Assembly (NCBI GenBank): GCA_029940345.1
Contig: JAOZRC010000071.1
Coordinates: 1 to 13,415 of the forward strand
Direction of reading: 5' to 3'
Length of the DNA stretch: 13,415 bases
Source of the DNA: Desulfobacterales bacterium
GTDB lineage: Bacteria > Desulfobacterota > Desulfobacteria > Desulfobacterales > JAUCGF01
Under the pieces are notes generated by a model. It was given only the letters and a program-made list of their open reading frames with translations, was not told where the DNA came from and did not search any database. This document shows, one piece after another, positions 1-7,076 of this stretch (positions within the stretch are counted from its first letter, which is position 1; the number at the start of each line of letters is the position of its first letter). The position numbers and the translations under genes are program-made.

Positions 1-1
1 C

Positions 2-220
2 CGCAAAATTCGCTGTCGCCTGTGTAAAGGAACCTTGTCTGCGGTTGAAGTGATATGGCGTACCGAGCAATTAAATAAGGAACGTAAGATTTTCAGGACA
101 GGGCTATTAAAGGGATGTGACGGGAACGTATATGCAACGACCTCCACAATAGGGAAAGGTGACACCAAATCTTCAACCTACTGGATTTGCCAGGGTGCAG
201 CTTTGGTATGCTTGTCATAA
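2..220 (+). pseudogene. Partial transposase-like zinc-ribbon N-terminus
   Basis: An open frame enters from the left edge and ends at TAA 218-220. The first residues carry a C-x2-C knuckle (IRCRLCKGTLS). A stretch resembling the 'LlkGc...ATtstIGkgDT' segment follows. That pattern is typical of the zinc ribbon plus helix-turn-helix found at the N-terminus of IS1-like and related DDE transposases. No DDE catalytic domain follows, because the frame stops after about 72 visible residues, so what remains is a truncated remnant. The TTG at 35 is inside the motif and is not a real start. The family call is from motif shape only and is tentative; the fragment could instead come from another zinc-ribbon protein. 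Confidence 0.4.
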
Positions 221-269
221 ATGTAAGTCGTATTTCCTGGGCACTAAGTATTTTAATACAGGCTCCTGA
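153..269 (+). pseudogene. Frame-shifted zinc-knuckle remnant
   Basis: The third frame, overlapping the fragment at 2-220, is open from 153 to TGA 267-269. It encodes a second knuckle of the form WYACHKCKSYF, as in 'QRYxCxxCxxxF' transposase ribbons. Two zinc motifs in two different frames within 250 bp fit a decayed, frame-shifted insertion-sequence copy. No start codon or ribosome binding site is evident. I see no function. Confidence 0.25.
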
Positions 270-317
270 CACACTTACATAAAAGTAAAGATAACAAATT
301 GAATTAATTGCAATTAA

Positions 318-433
318 AAATGGACATCCCTGATTTTACCAAATCGTTGGTAATTAAGGCTTTCTTTTACCATATTATTTTTGGCTTTTGACTTAACCGT
401 TTGATATTTAGCTAAAATATTGAATGTCCATTT
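318..433. repeat. 10-bp inverted repeat, 116-bp span
   Basis: AAATGGACAT at 318-327 is the exact reverse complement of 424-433. The enclosed DNA is AT-rich and non-coding. The span is close to that of the neighbouring 114-bp element, so this may be an older, decayed miniature element. The evidence is only the pair of arms; no flanking duplication is visible. Confidence 0.3.
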
Positions 434-448
434 GTTTGAAGTGTGTAA

Positions 449-562
449 TTCTACTTTGTTAGATTACCGGTAACCATCTGATTTTATTAGGTTTTTTAAA
501 ATCACGTCAAATTTGATTATTCTATTATTTCAACAAGTTGTATCTAATCTAACAAAGTAGAA
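449..562. mobile_element. MITE-like element with 18-bp perfect terminal repeats
   Basis: The 18 bases at 449-466 (TTCTACTTTGTTAGATTA) are repeated exactly in reverse complement at 545-562, enclosing 78 bp of AT-rich DNA with no reading frame. The four bases immediately outside on each side are GTAA (445-448 and 563-566). Perfect terminal repeats plus a short direct duplication are the hallmark of a miniature inverted-repeat transposable element. An alternative reading is a TA duplication (446-447 and 564-565) with one mismatch just inside, as for IS630/mariner-type elements. The partner transposase is not in the window; the zinc-ribbon fragment at 2-220 is not shown to be related. Confidence 0.6.
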
Positions 563-745
563 GTAAAGAGCCTGTAATAAGCAAATATTTCGTACAGAAA
601 ATGAGAACACGTTTAACAGGGCAAAGCAATTACTGATTACGGATCCAAACGCCAGAAGAATAATTTAATGTTTTTACCAGTTCATTCCTCCCCTGGCTCC
701 CAATCTCTTCGGATGAGAATCGCGGACGAAATAACTTCCCTGGCG

Positions 746-765
746 ATGCAAGGTAAAGCTTGCAT
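746..765. repeat. GCAAG...CTTGC palindrome
   Basis: ATGCAAG at 746-752 pairs exactly with CTTGCAT at 759-765 across a 6-nt loop. The core resembles the hairpins in the two ATPase-nuclease leaders (10151-10177 and 12026-12052), suggesting a dispersed REP-like palindrome in this genome. The similarity is limited to about six core bases per arm. Confidence 0.35.
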
Positions 766-824
766 TCCTATTCTGAATTCCTAACTAAGATTTAAACTGA
801 TTTTTGGAATCCTTTTAAAACAAT

Positions 825-852
825 TTGACATAATAAATGACAATCTTATATA
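825..852 (+). promoter_or_regulatory. Sigma70-type promoter of the methyltransferase gene
   Basis: TTGACA at 825-830 matches the -35 consensus exactly. TATATA at 847-852 is a good -10 at a 16-bp spacing. It lies 60 bp before the ATG at 913, leaving a leader of about 50 nt. It overlaps the repeated motif described at 839-893. Confidence 0.6.
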
Positions 853-893
853 AGGTTTATCAATGTAATGATGTTCAATGTTAGACAATCTTA
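839..893. promoter_or_regulatory. Direct repeats in promoter, candidate operator
   Basis: GACAATCTTA occurs exactly at 839-848, inside the promoter spacer and -10, and again at 884-893, 45 bp downstream. A second pair, CAATGTAA (861-868) and CAATGTTA (876-883), lies between them. The gene product carries a MerR-like helix-turn-helix, so these repeats are candidate sites for autoregulation. The repeats are seen directly; the regulatory role is inferred. Confidence 0.4.
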
Positions 894-912
894 GCGGTTT
901 TAGGATGGCATA

Positions 913-1977
913 ATGGGAAAATATTTAACAATTGGTAAAGCAGCCAAAATCTTAGGTGTGAGCGCGGGAACGTTAAGAAGATGGGATAATTCAGGCAAAT
1001 TTCCATCTCAAAGGCACCCGATCAATAATTACCGGGTTTACAAAGAGGAACAAGTTCAACAGATTGTAAAAGAGCTTGAACAGATGTACATCACTGATTA
1101 TGCTAATTTCTTGCAATATAAAGTCGAACCATTTTTTACTACTGAGTTAGGCAAGCTATACAATGAAGATGTTATCAAATTTTTCAAAACAATTGCCACT
1201 TCCACCGTTCAACTTGTTTTCGCTGACCCTCCCTACAATATAAGAAAGGCTGAATGGGATACATTTGAATCTCAGAAGGAATATGTAGAGTGGAGCTTGA
1301 AATGGATTGAAGAGGCGCACCGAGTTCTTGAACCGCATGGTAGTTTATATATTTGTGGTTTTTCTGAAATATTGGCTGACATTAAATGGGCCGCCAGCAG
1401 CCTTTTCAAGGGATGTAAATGGCTTGTTTGGTTTTATCGTAACAAAGCCAATTTAACCAATGATTGGGGGCGGTCACATGAAAGTTTGCTGCATTTCAGA
1501 AAAAGTAAGAAAATTATATTTAACGTTGATGATGTCAGAATTCCATATAATGCCCACACCTTAAAATATCCCAAACATCCTCAGGCTAAAACATCGCAGT
1601 ATGGTAATGGCAAAAACTATGTTTGGACGCCTCATCCTCAAGGAGCCAAACCCAAAGATGTTTTTGAGATTCCCACACTATCAAATAGCAGTTGGGAAAG
1701 AAAACCGCATCCGACCCAAAAGCCTATTGAATTAGTAAAAAAATGCGTTCTTGCTTCGTCTGATTCCGGCGGATTGGTTGTTGATCCTTTTGGAGGCTCC
1801 GGAACTACGTATGCCGTAGCCGAAGCGTTTAACCGGAAATGGTTAGGAAGTGAGAAAAAAACTGAATACTGTGACACAATAAGGAAAAGGCTACATGACA
1901 GAGCCCACATTAAAAGAATCGCAGATCCTGGTGAGGAGGCGGACGTAATTGAAAGAAGGAAAAAATTACGTGGATAA
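913..1977 (+). CDS. DNA methyltransferase with N-terminal MerR-like HTH
   Basis: This is a 354-residue S-adenosylmethionine-dependent DNA methyltransferase, very likely the modification partner of the endonuclease encoded convergently next to it. Residues 1-60 form a MerR/excisionase-type helix-turn-helix (YLTIGKAAKILGVSAGTLRRW). The catalytic motif IV, DPPYNI, is at 105-110. A HPTQKP motif at 266-271 and the AdoMet-binding motif DPFGGSGTT at 291-299 follow. This motif order (IV before I) is that of beta-class N6-adenine/N4-cytosine enzymes; DPPY favours N6-adenine but does not prove it. The region 150-260 between them probably reads the target site. The ATG at 913 has AGGA at 902-905, 7 nt upstream. 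The HTH fusion suggests the enzyme also controls transcription of its own module. The gene is AT-rich compared with genes after 2994, consistent with transfer. The target sequence cannot be read from the sequence. Confidence 0.88.
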   Translation: MGKYLTIGKAAKILGVSAGTLRRWDNSGKFPSQRHPINNYRVYKEEQVQQIVKELEQMYITDYANFLQYKVEPFFTTELGKLYNEDVIKFFKTIATSTVQLVFADPPYNIRKAEWDTFESQKEYVEWSLKWIEEAHRVLEPHGSLYICGFSEILADIKWAASSLFKGCKWLVWFYRNKANLTNDWGRSHESLLHFRKSKKIIFNVDDVRIPYNAHTLKYPKHPQAKTSQYGNGKNYVWTPHPQGAKPKDVFEIPTLSNSSWERKPHPTQKPIELVKKCVLASSDSGGLVVDPFGGSGTTYAVAEAFNRKWLGSEKKTEYCDTIRKRLHDRAHIKRIADPGEEADVIERRKKLRG

Positions 1978-2853
1978 TAGCCCCCAAATATCACTAATAA
2001 TAAATTTTGAAAATGGTGCAATATGCTGATTATATGGGGACTCCTTAGTAATCGGAGGGGGATCGACAAAATAGACGCCTTCAAGCCGAGCTAAAAATTT
2101 TGTATACACCATAAACAATCCCGAAACAAATGTATAATTGGTTTTAGCGGTTCCTTTCCTTTGAACATCGTTTAAAAATATTCCAACGACTTTCACTTGA
2201 TGTTCAGCGAATTTTTGCATCAGGAGTTTATCAAGAAATATTTTCCCCATTCTGTCTTTTGATGTTGTTTTTAAAGATACAACTATTTCATTTACGTGTA
2301 TTGTTTTTGCATCAGATTGTACCTCTTCATAAGGAGACAAAATAATATCTGTTTCACAAGAATAGTATTTTTCACCTTCTTTGGAAGGATACGGAATTTT
2401 GAAAATAACTCTGTCGTTAGCAACGCCGATTGCCGAAATAATATGACGAACCAGTTCTTCAAAGCGGTTGCCAACATGCTTTCTGGCACTGTTAGGATTA
2501 CATAGAAAATCCATCCCAATACCAAGAGATTGTTGGATGGTATAAATAACTGTATCTATGAGAAAATAATCCCTATTTTTAATCTTCTCTCTATTTTTTA
2601 TTTTTTCAAGGGTGGCGAGAAATAAAGTGTACTTTTCTTCAAATGCTTCGATTGCAGTAATAAATAACAAGTTGTTGAACGGTCGGGCATATTTTTTTGT
2701 CCCGGCTACGTCTGAAGATAGTATCGTATAATTTTTTGCATCAACTTTTTCTGATACGATATTGGGTAAATACCCCAATACTCTCTTGGTAATTTCAGCA
2801 AATTCTTCTAAATTTTGCTTAGGCGTTTGCAGGTCTTCGGGCAACGGTTTCAT
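1966..2853 (-). CDS. Type II restriction endonuclease, PD-(D/E)XK fold
   Basis: This 295-residue protein is convergent with the methyltransferase; the two genes share their last 12 bp. The C-terminal half carries a nuclease signature: NRFEELVRHI near 129, D169 in CETDIIL, then VSLKTTSKDR at 192-201 with catalytic-type K195. The usual Glu of ExK is replaced by Ser (S-L-K). An acidic residue at D208, 13 after the Lys, could substitute, as in the rearranged active sites of NgoMIV, Cfr10I and Ecl18kI. The K-x3-K-D-R spacing matches the (R/K)-(D/E)-R element of the CCGG/CCNGG-cutting group. Family membership is inferred from these motifs, not from overall similarity. Residues 83-94 hold EKIKNR twice in tandem. 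The ATG at 2853 lacks a strong ribosome binding site, which may keep nuclease levels low. AT-rich like its partner. Confidence 0.75.
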   Translation of the reverse strand: MKPLPEDLQTPKQNLEEFAEITKRVLGYLPNIVSEKVDAKNYTILSSDVAGTKKYARPFNNLLFITAIEAFEEKYTLFLATLEKIKNREKIKNRDYFLIDTVIYTIQQSLGIGMDFLCNPNSARKHVGNRFEELVRHIISAIGVANDRVIFKIPYPSKEGEKYYSCETDIILSPYEEVQSDAKTIHVNEIVVSLKTTSKDRMGKIFLDKLLMQKFAEHQVKVVGIFLNDVQRKGTAKTNYTFVSGLFMVYTKFLARLEGVYFVDPPPITKESPYNQHIAPFSKFIISDIWGLLST

Positions 2854-2993
2854 TGATTACTTCGGTATCCTTTATTTGCTAATTTAAGCTTTTCCCGATT
2901 CAAGTCTCATCGCGACAACTGCCTAAAACACGCATCCTAGGTTTTTATGCTTCAATGAAGAATGCCCTCTTTCTTTGATTATTTATGATTACC

Positions 2994-3806
2994 TTATGAA
3001 GATGACGCCGGCTCACAAGCCAACAACGTTTCATCCTTGAGCGTTGTTCCGAATTTGTCAATCACTTCGCGCACGGTGAGTTGCCGCTTTTCATCGCCTT
3101 GAACATCGATCTGAATACGGCCCTGGTGGAGCATAATCATACGATTGCCATAGCGCAATGCTTGGTTCATGTTATGGGTGATCATTAAGGTGGTGAGTTG
3201 GTGTTGGGTGACCATTGTATCGGTCAGTTCGATGACTTTGGCGGCTGTGCGCGGATCAAGGGCGGCGGTATGCTCGTCTAAAAGTAGCAATTTAGGAAGG
3301 GTTAAGGTGGCCATCAGAAGTGTCATTGATTGGCGCTGGCCGCCGGACAGAAGGCCGACCGGTTGTTTTAAACGATCTTCCAGACCTAAGTCTAAAACTT
3401 TGAGAATTTCCCTGTAACGCTTACGCCGGACCTGGGTGACTGCCCATCTTAATCCCCGGCGCTTTCCACGCAGTTCGGCGATACTGAGATTTTCCTCAAT
3501 GGTCATATCAGCGGCGGTGCCCATTGTCGGACTTTGAAAAACACGCGCAATGTAACGCGCCATTTGGTGCTCCGGCGCGTGGGTGACATCCCGGTCGGCG
3601 ATCATAATCCGGCCATCATCAGGTAAATAGGTTCCGGCTATAATGTTCAGGAGCGTTGATTTACCAGCGCCGTTAGAGCCGATAATCGTAATAAAATCCC
3701 CTTGGGCGACTTCCAGATCAATATGATCCAAAGCACGTTTTTCGTCTAACGTGCCCGCATTGAATTTCTTGGTCACGCCCTCCAGAACTAAAATTTTAGC
3801 GGCCAC
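2994..3806 (-). CDS. ABC transporter ATPase (TrpZ-like)
   Basis: This is the cytoplasmic ATP-hydrolysing subunit of the importer encoded by the three genes 2994-5732. It is about 270 residues long. It has Walker A GSNGAGKST near 43-51, a Q-loop (VFQSP) near 89, the signature LSGGQ near 153, Walker B LLLLDEHTAALDP near 173-185, and the switch His in MITHNM near 211. The DEHTAALDP form after Walker B is characteristic of the TrpXYZ-type amino-acid importers. I place the start at the GTG at 3806 rather than the TTG at 3812: GAGGAA at 3820-3815 sits 8 nt from the GTG but only 2 nt from the TTG. This start leaves a 2-bp gap after the permease stop, implying translational coupling. Confidence 0.88.
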   Translation of the reverse strand: MAAKILVLEGVTKKFNAGTLDEKRALDHIDLEVAQGDFITIIGSNGAGKSTLLNIIAGTYLPDDGRIMIADRDVTHAPEHQMARYIARVFQSPTMGTAADMTIEENLSIAELRGKRRGLRWAVTQVRRKRYREILKVLDLGLEDRLKQPVGLLSGGQRQSMTLLMATLTLPKLLLLDEHTAALDPRTAAKVIELTDTMVTQHQLTTLMITHNMNQALRYGNRMIMLHQGRIQIDVQGDEKRQLTVREVIDKFGTTLKDETLLACEPASSS

Positions 3807-3808
3807 GA

Positions 3809-4702
3809 TCAAATTCCTCGCAAATGAATTTTGCCTTCCCGGCTTTTCTTCAATGCCGGGATGCCGAGTGCCAGAATAACCATAAACCCGGTGGCCATTT
3901 TCAGGTCAGTGGGCGCTAAACCCATCCGCAACCCTAAAGAGATAATAAAGCGATAAAGGAATGACCCGAATACGGCAGCCAGTGTCAGGCGAAACACCGT
4001 GTTGGGTTTGATCATGGCTTCGCCGATAATAATGGACGCCAGACCGGCGACAATCATGCCGATGCCCATACCGACATCGGCAAAGCCCTGATCTTGAGCG
4101 ATGAGCGTACCGGAAAGGGCCACCAAGGCATTGGACAGCCCCAACCCGAAAACGGTGGCGTTATCCGTGTTCACACCCAGCGAACGAATCATATCTTCAT
4201 TATTGCCGGTTGCGCGCAACGCCAGGCCGTATTCGGTGTGCAGAAAAATATCAAGCAGCGCCTTTATAACCAATGTAACCAGAAAAAAGAAAATAATGAC
4301 GGGGACATAGCGGCTGATATCCATGTTTTCCATAAAAGTGAACATAGTGGGCCGATCCAAAAGCTGGATATTGGCGCGTCCCATTATCCTTAAATTGACC
4401 GAATAAAGAATGGTCATCATCAGGATTCCCGCCAGGAGGCTATTGATTTTCAGGCGTGTGTTAAGCAACCCGGTCATGCTGCCAGCAACAAAGCCCGCCA
4501 AGGTGGCGACGGCCGCTGATAAGGTCGGATCGACTCCTTCAAAAATCAGACGAGCCGCCACAGCGCCGCCGAGAGGGAAACTTCCGTCAACAGTCAAGTC
4601 AGGAAAAGCCAGCACACGAAATGCCAGTGTAATTCCCAACGCCACCAACGCATAAGCCAAACCCTGCTCTAAACTAATTGGTAAAATGGATAGGATTATC
4701 AT
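3809..4702 (-). CDS. ABC transporter permease (TrpY-like)
   Basis: This 297-residue inner-membrane permease of the branched-chain amino-acid/TrpY-type family has about eight to nine hydrophobic segments by eye. The N-terminal pattern (QGLAYALVALGITLAFRVLAFPDLTVDGSF) fits this family. A cytoplasmic loop EYGLALRATGNNEDM near 177-191 is the likely coupling site for the ATPase. It lies between the binding protein (70 bp upstream) and the ATPase (2 bp downstream) in one minus-strand operon. GAGG about 13 nt before the ATG is a weak ribosome binding site. The substrate is inferred only from the family: aromatic or other amino acids, possibly other small solutes. Confidence 0.87.
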   Translation of the reverse strand: MIILSILPISLEQGLAYALVALGITLAFRVLAFPDLTVDGSFPLGGAVAARLIFEGVDPTLSAAVATLAGFVAGSMTGLLNTRLKINSLLAGILMMTILYSVNLRIMGRANIQLLDRPTMFTFMENMDISRYVPVIIFFFLVTLVIKALLDIFLHTEYGLALRATGNNEDMIRSLGVNTDNATVFGLGLSNALVALSGTLIAQDQGFADVGMGIGMIVAGLASIIIGEAMIKPNTVFRLTLAAVFGSFLYRFIISLGLRMGLAPTDLKMATGFMVILALGIPALKKSREGKIHLRGI

Positions 4703-4728
4703 CCGTTTGAAAGCGCCTCATAATGCTT

Positions 4729-4758
4729 AAGCTCAACCGCTTACATGTAGTTGAGCTT
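4729..4758 (-). promoter_or_regulatory. Intercistronic stem-loop in the ABC operon
   Basis: A perfect 9-bp stem (4729-4737 with 4750-4758) and a 12-nt loop lie between the binding-protein stop and the permease start. No T-run follows on the transcribed strand, so a full terminator is unlikely. The usual explanation for such a hairpin after a periplasmic binding-protein gene is mRNA stabilisation or partial attenuation, giving more binding protein than membrane components. That role is inferred. Confidence 0.55.
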
Positions 4759-4772
4759 TGAAACAGGCCAAA

Positions 4773-5732
4773 TTATTTTTCAACCTTATCAGCCTTATCA
4801 ATAATCTTTTGAGAAATTTTAACACCCTGTTTTTGCGCGTTTTTTAAACTGATATGTAAATCCAGTTTATCCGCCAGTCCGGATGGAATCGCGCCGGATT
4901 TTTTACCATCCTTTAAAATCTGGACGGCCTTTTTACCAGCGGAATACCCAACTTCGGAATAATTAAATCCTAAGGCAACAATGGCACCCAAAGCAACCTG
5001 ATCGGTGTTACCGACAAAAAAAGGAATCTTATTGCCATTGCAGACTTTAGACACCGAGCCTAAGGCCGAGGCCACCATATTGTCCGAAGTGATATAAATA
5101 GCGTCAACACGTCCAACAAGGGATTGCGCCGCTGTGTAAACCTCACTGGAGTTGGCAATCGTCACTTCAATCAGTTCAAGACCTCGTTTTTTCATCGCTT
5201 CACGAGTCCAGCCGATGCTTTTAACCGAATTGGCATCGCCGGCATTATAGATCGTGCCCCACTTCTTGGCTTTTGGCAGCATTTCATGGTACAATTCGAT
5301 CTGGCGATCAATCGGCCACGCATCTGATACACCGGTGACATTAGTACCGGTAGCGTCCATAGTTTTCACCAGACCGGCATCCACCGGGTCGGTCACGGAG
5401 GAGTAGACCACGGGGATATTTTTAATAACCTTACAGGCCGCTTGGGCGGTGGGCGTCGCAATGGCATGCACAAGATCAACTTTGTCGTCAGCAAACTTCT
5501 GGGCGATTGCCTGGGCGTTGGACATTTCCCCCTGGGCATTCTGGTAATCATATTCGGCCTCAACACCTGCCTCTTTTAACGCCTTTTCAAATCCTTTTTG
5601 ATCGGCTTCCAAAGCGGGATGCGAAACAATGACCGTGACTCCAATTTTATAAACTTTGGCCATAGCCGCACCGCTGGCAAGTAATCCGACTGCCAGTAGA
5701 AGCATAAAAGCGATTCCCAATTGTTTTTTCAT
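4773..5732 (-). CDS. ABC transporter substrate-binding protein (TrpX-like)
   Basis: This periplasmic solute-binding protein of the ABC_sub_bind type (PF04392-like) is the first gene of the importer operon. From the chosen ATG at 5732 it is 319 residues. An earlier in-frame ATG at 5750 would add six residues, but the strong AAAGGAAA at 5747-5740 lies right after it and 7-8 nt before 5732, so 5732 is the start. Residues 1-25 form a signal peptide (KKQ, hydrophobic core, AMA cleavage site before KVYKIG). No lipobox cysteine is present, so it should be soluble in the periplasm. Landmarks include IGVTVIVSHPALEADQKGF near the start, VHAIATPTAQAA, and IPVVYSSVTDPVDAGLV. Family members bind tryptophan, tyrosine or other small molecules; the ligand here is unknown. 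Confidence 0.88.
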   Translation of the reverse strand: MKKQLGIAFMLLLAVGLLASGAAMAKVYKIGVTVIVSHPALEADQKGFEKALKEAGVEAEYDYQNAQGEMSNAQAIAQKFADDKVDLVHAIATPTAQAACKVIKNIPVVYSSVTDPVDAGLVKTMDATGTNVTGVSDAWPIDRQIELYHEMLPKAKKWGTIYNAGDANSVKSIGWTREAMKKRGLELIEVTIANSSEVYTAAQSLVGRVDAIYITSDNMVASALGSVSKVCNGNKIPFFVGNTDQVALGAIVALGFNYSEVGYSAGKKAVQILKDGKKSGAIPSGLADKLDLHISLKNAQKQGVKISQKIIDKADKVEK

Positions 5733-5801
5733 AATCCGATTTCCTTTCATTCAATTAGTGATTAACCTTCAATTATTTAACACTTGCCTAAAACGGAATA
5801 A

Positions 5802-5830
5802 CTATAAAGATAAATAGCGCCGTTTGTCAA
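5802..5830 (-). promoter_or_regulatory. Promoter of the ABC importer operon
   Basis: Read on the minus strand, TTGACA (5830-5825) is followed after 17 bp by TTATAG (5807-5802). It lies about 70 bp before the chosen ATG at 5732. It is divergent from the aminotransferase promoter, with about 70 bp between the two -35 boxes. Confidence 0.55.
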
Positions 5831-5902
5831 GAAATAATCCGTTATGAGTTCAATGGTGTTTTCGCAACAAAACACAATTGGCTACAATTCGTATCGAACA
5901 AT

Positions 5903-5929
5903 TTGACAGTAATTAAGTAATGATATAAA
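5903..5929 (+). promoter_or_regulatory. Promoter of the aminotransferase gene
   Basis: TTGACA at 5903-5908 matches the -35 consensus. TATAAA at 5924-5929 is a possible -10, but the 15-bp spacing is shorter than ideal. It lies about 40 bp before the ATG at 5972. Confidence 0.45.
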
Positions 5930-5971
5930 AAGACGCTAGTGTTAAATGACAGCAAACCAAAGGAGGCTTTT

Positions 5972-6889
5972 ATGATAGATGATCGCATTGTTTATATGAA
6001 CGGCGTTTTCGTTGCCTGGAAAGATGCGCAGGTTCATATAATGAGTCACAGTTTGGCAAGGGCTTCGGCAATTTTTGAAGTGATCAGTTTACATTCTACC
6101 CCCAAATGGCCGATGATTTTTCGACTTAAAGATCACATTAAACGCCTTTTTAAATCAGCCGAATTAATCAATATGGAACTGCCGTTATCACACAACGAGT
6201 TCTACGCTAAGGTTGAGGAAACGGTCAGGCGCAATAAAATTGAACACGGTATGATTAAAATCGTCGCTTATTTTCCCCAGATCGCCTTTGATATCCTGCC
6301 GCCCCAGCGGTTGTCCGATGTTTCTATTTTTGTGGCAGACCCGTCGAAAGATATTCCGGATGCGGATTTTACGGTCAAATCGGCGGAAAGCGCCTGTATC
6401 TCCAAATGGCGCAAACCAGACCCGCAGACGGTTCCGGTTGAAGCCAAAGTATCCGCGAATTACTTGAATGGCATGATTTCCAAAATGGAAGCCAATCAAC
6501 GCGGCTTTGAACATGCGATTATGTTAGACACCCAGGGATTTATCGCCGAATGCGGCACCAATTCGGTATTTTTAGTTAAAGACGGCTGTTTGATGACCGC
6601 AACGCTAGGTACGATTCTTGATAGCATTACGCGCCGATCCGTTTTGGAAGCCGCCGCTTTTGTCGGCATTGAAACATATATAGGGCGTTTGACGCCTGAA
6701 CTGCTTTTCAAAGCGGATGAAATTTTTTTATCATGCACACCGTTTAAAGTGCATCCGATAAATAAAATTGAAGATCGGGAGATAGAGATAACGCCGGGAC
6801 CGCTGACCGATAAGCTATCCGCATTGCTTAACAAAATAACCGAGGGACGGGAAGATCATTTTAAAAATTGGCTTTATCCGGTTGAATAA
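5972..6889 (+). CDS. Class IV aminotransferase (IlvE/BCAT-like)
   Basis: This is a 305-residue pyridoxal-phosphate enzyme of the branched-chain/D-amino-acid aminotransferase fold, transferring amino groups between amino and keto acids in the cytoplasm. The ATG at 5972 follows AAAGGAGG by 7 nt; an upstream in-frame TTG/GTG extension to 5939 lacks such a site and is rejected. K159 in VEAKVSANYLN is the expected Schiff-base lysine and E193 in GFIAECGTNS contacts the cofactor ring; both match the numbering in E. coli IlvE. The LGTILDSITRRSV segment near 212-224 corresponds to the phosphate-binding loop, and FLSCTPFKVHPI near 252-263 lines the substrate side. Which keto acid it uses is not decidable here (branched-chain, D-amino acid and aminodeoxychorismate lyase-like members look alike). 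It is divergent from an amino-acid-type importer, so a shared role in amino-acid metabolism is plausible but unproven. Confidence 0.87.
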   Translation: MIDDRIVYMNGVFVAWKDAQVHIMSHSLARASAIFEVISLHSTPKWPMIFRLKDHIKRLFKSAELINMELPLSHNEFYAKVEETVRRNKIEHGMIKIVAYFPQIAFDILPPQRLSDVSIFVADPSKDIPDADFTVKSAESACISKWRKPDPQTVPVEAKVSANYLNGMISKMEANQRGFEHAIMLDTQGFIAECGTNSVFLVKDGCLMTATLGTILDSITRRSVLEAAAFVGIETYIGRLTPELLFKADEIFLSCTPFKVHPINKIEDREIEITPGPLTDKLSALLNKITEGREDHFKNWLYPVE

Positions 6890-6936
6890 GGCCAAACGAC
6901 GTGCCGATTTGAATGCAAGGATGGGTGCTGTCATTT

Positions 6937-6962
6937 ATTCGTTTCTATTCGTGTTCATTCGT
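6937..6962. repeat. ATTCGT motif, three copies at 10-bp period
   Basis: ATTCGT occurs at 6937, 6947 and 6957, exactly ten bases apart, in the spacer between the aminotransferase and barrel genes. I recall similar 'TTCGTGTTCATTCGTGG' strings recurring in intergenic DNA of Desulfobacterota genomes; this is from memory, not a search. Function unknown. Confidence 0.35.
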
Positions 6963-7076
6963 GGTTCAAGTTTCAGAAAATCAAATGCCGGACAGCTATT
7001 CCCTGTTTTTAGGGAGTCTCAAAAAACGTATTCAACCGGTCGATTCCGAGAACTTTCTTGCGTGCGTCCGAAACTT

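Larger units (their letters stand above)
253..580. repeat. Imperfect outer inverted repeat around MITE region
   Basis: Positions 253-265 and the reverse complement of 568-580 match at 12 of 13 bases (core TACAGGCTC). They enclose the two smaller inverted repeats at 318-433 and 449-562. The arms may be decayed ends of a larger element into which the smaller ones inserted. With 13-bp arms and one mismatch, chance cannot be fully excluded. Confidence 0.3.
221..912. other. AT-rich gene-free stretch with repeat remnants
   Basis: About 690 bp contain no credible gene on either strand. The stretch holds the nested inverted repeats, the MITE-like element and a 7-bp-stem palindrome at 746-765. The last 90 bp hold the promoter and repeats of the methyltransferase gene. 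The section around 590-740 shows nothing I recognise. Confidence 0.6.

Noticed and set aside
449..562. The 18-bp inverted repeat as a CRISPR repeat or rho-independent terminator
   Set aside because: There are only two arms in inverted orientation with a 78-bp interior, no regular spacers, and no T-run after a compact stem.
1638..2084. 148-codon minus-strand frame across the methyltransferase 3' end
   Set aside because: It is opposite the conserved methyltransferase motifs (HPTQKP, DPFGGSGT) and shows no independent support.
6882..7076. 65-residue N-terminal extension of the barrel protein
   Set aside because: The extension would bury the signal peptide that begins at 7077 and it includes the periodic ATTCGT repeat; it is best read as non-coding spacer that happens to be open.
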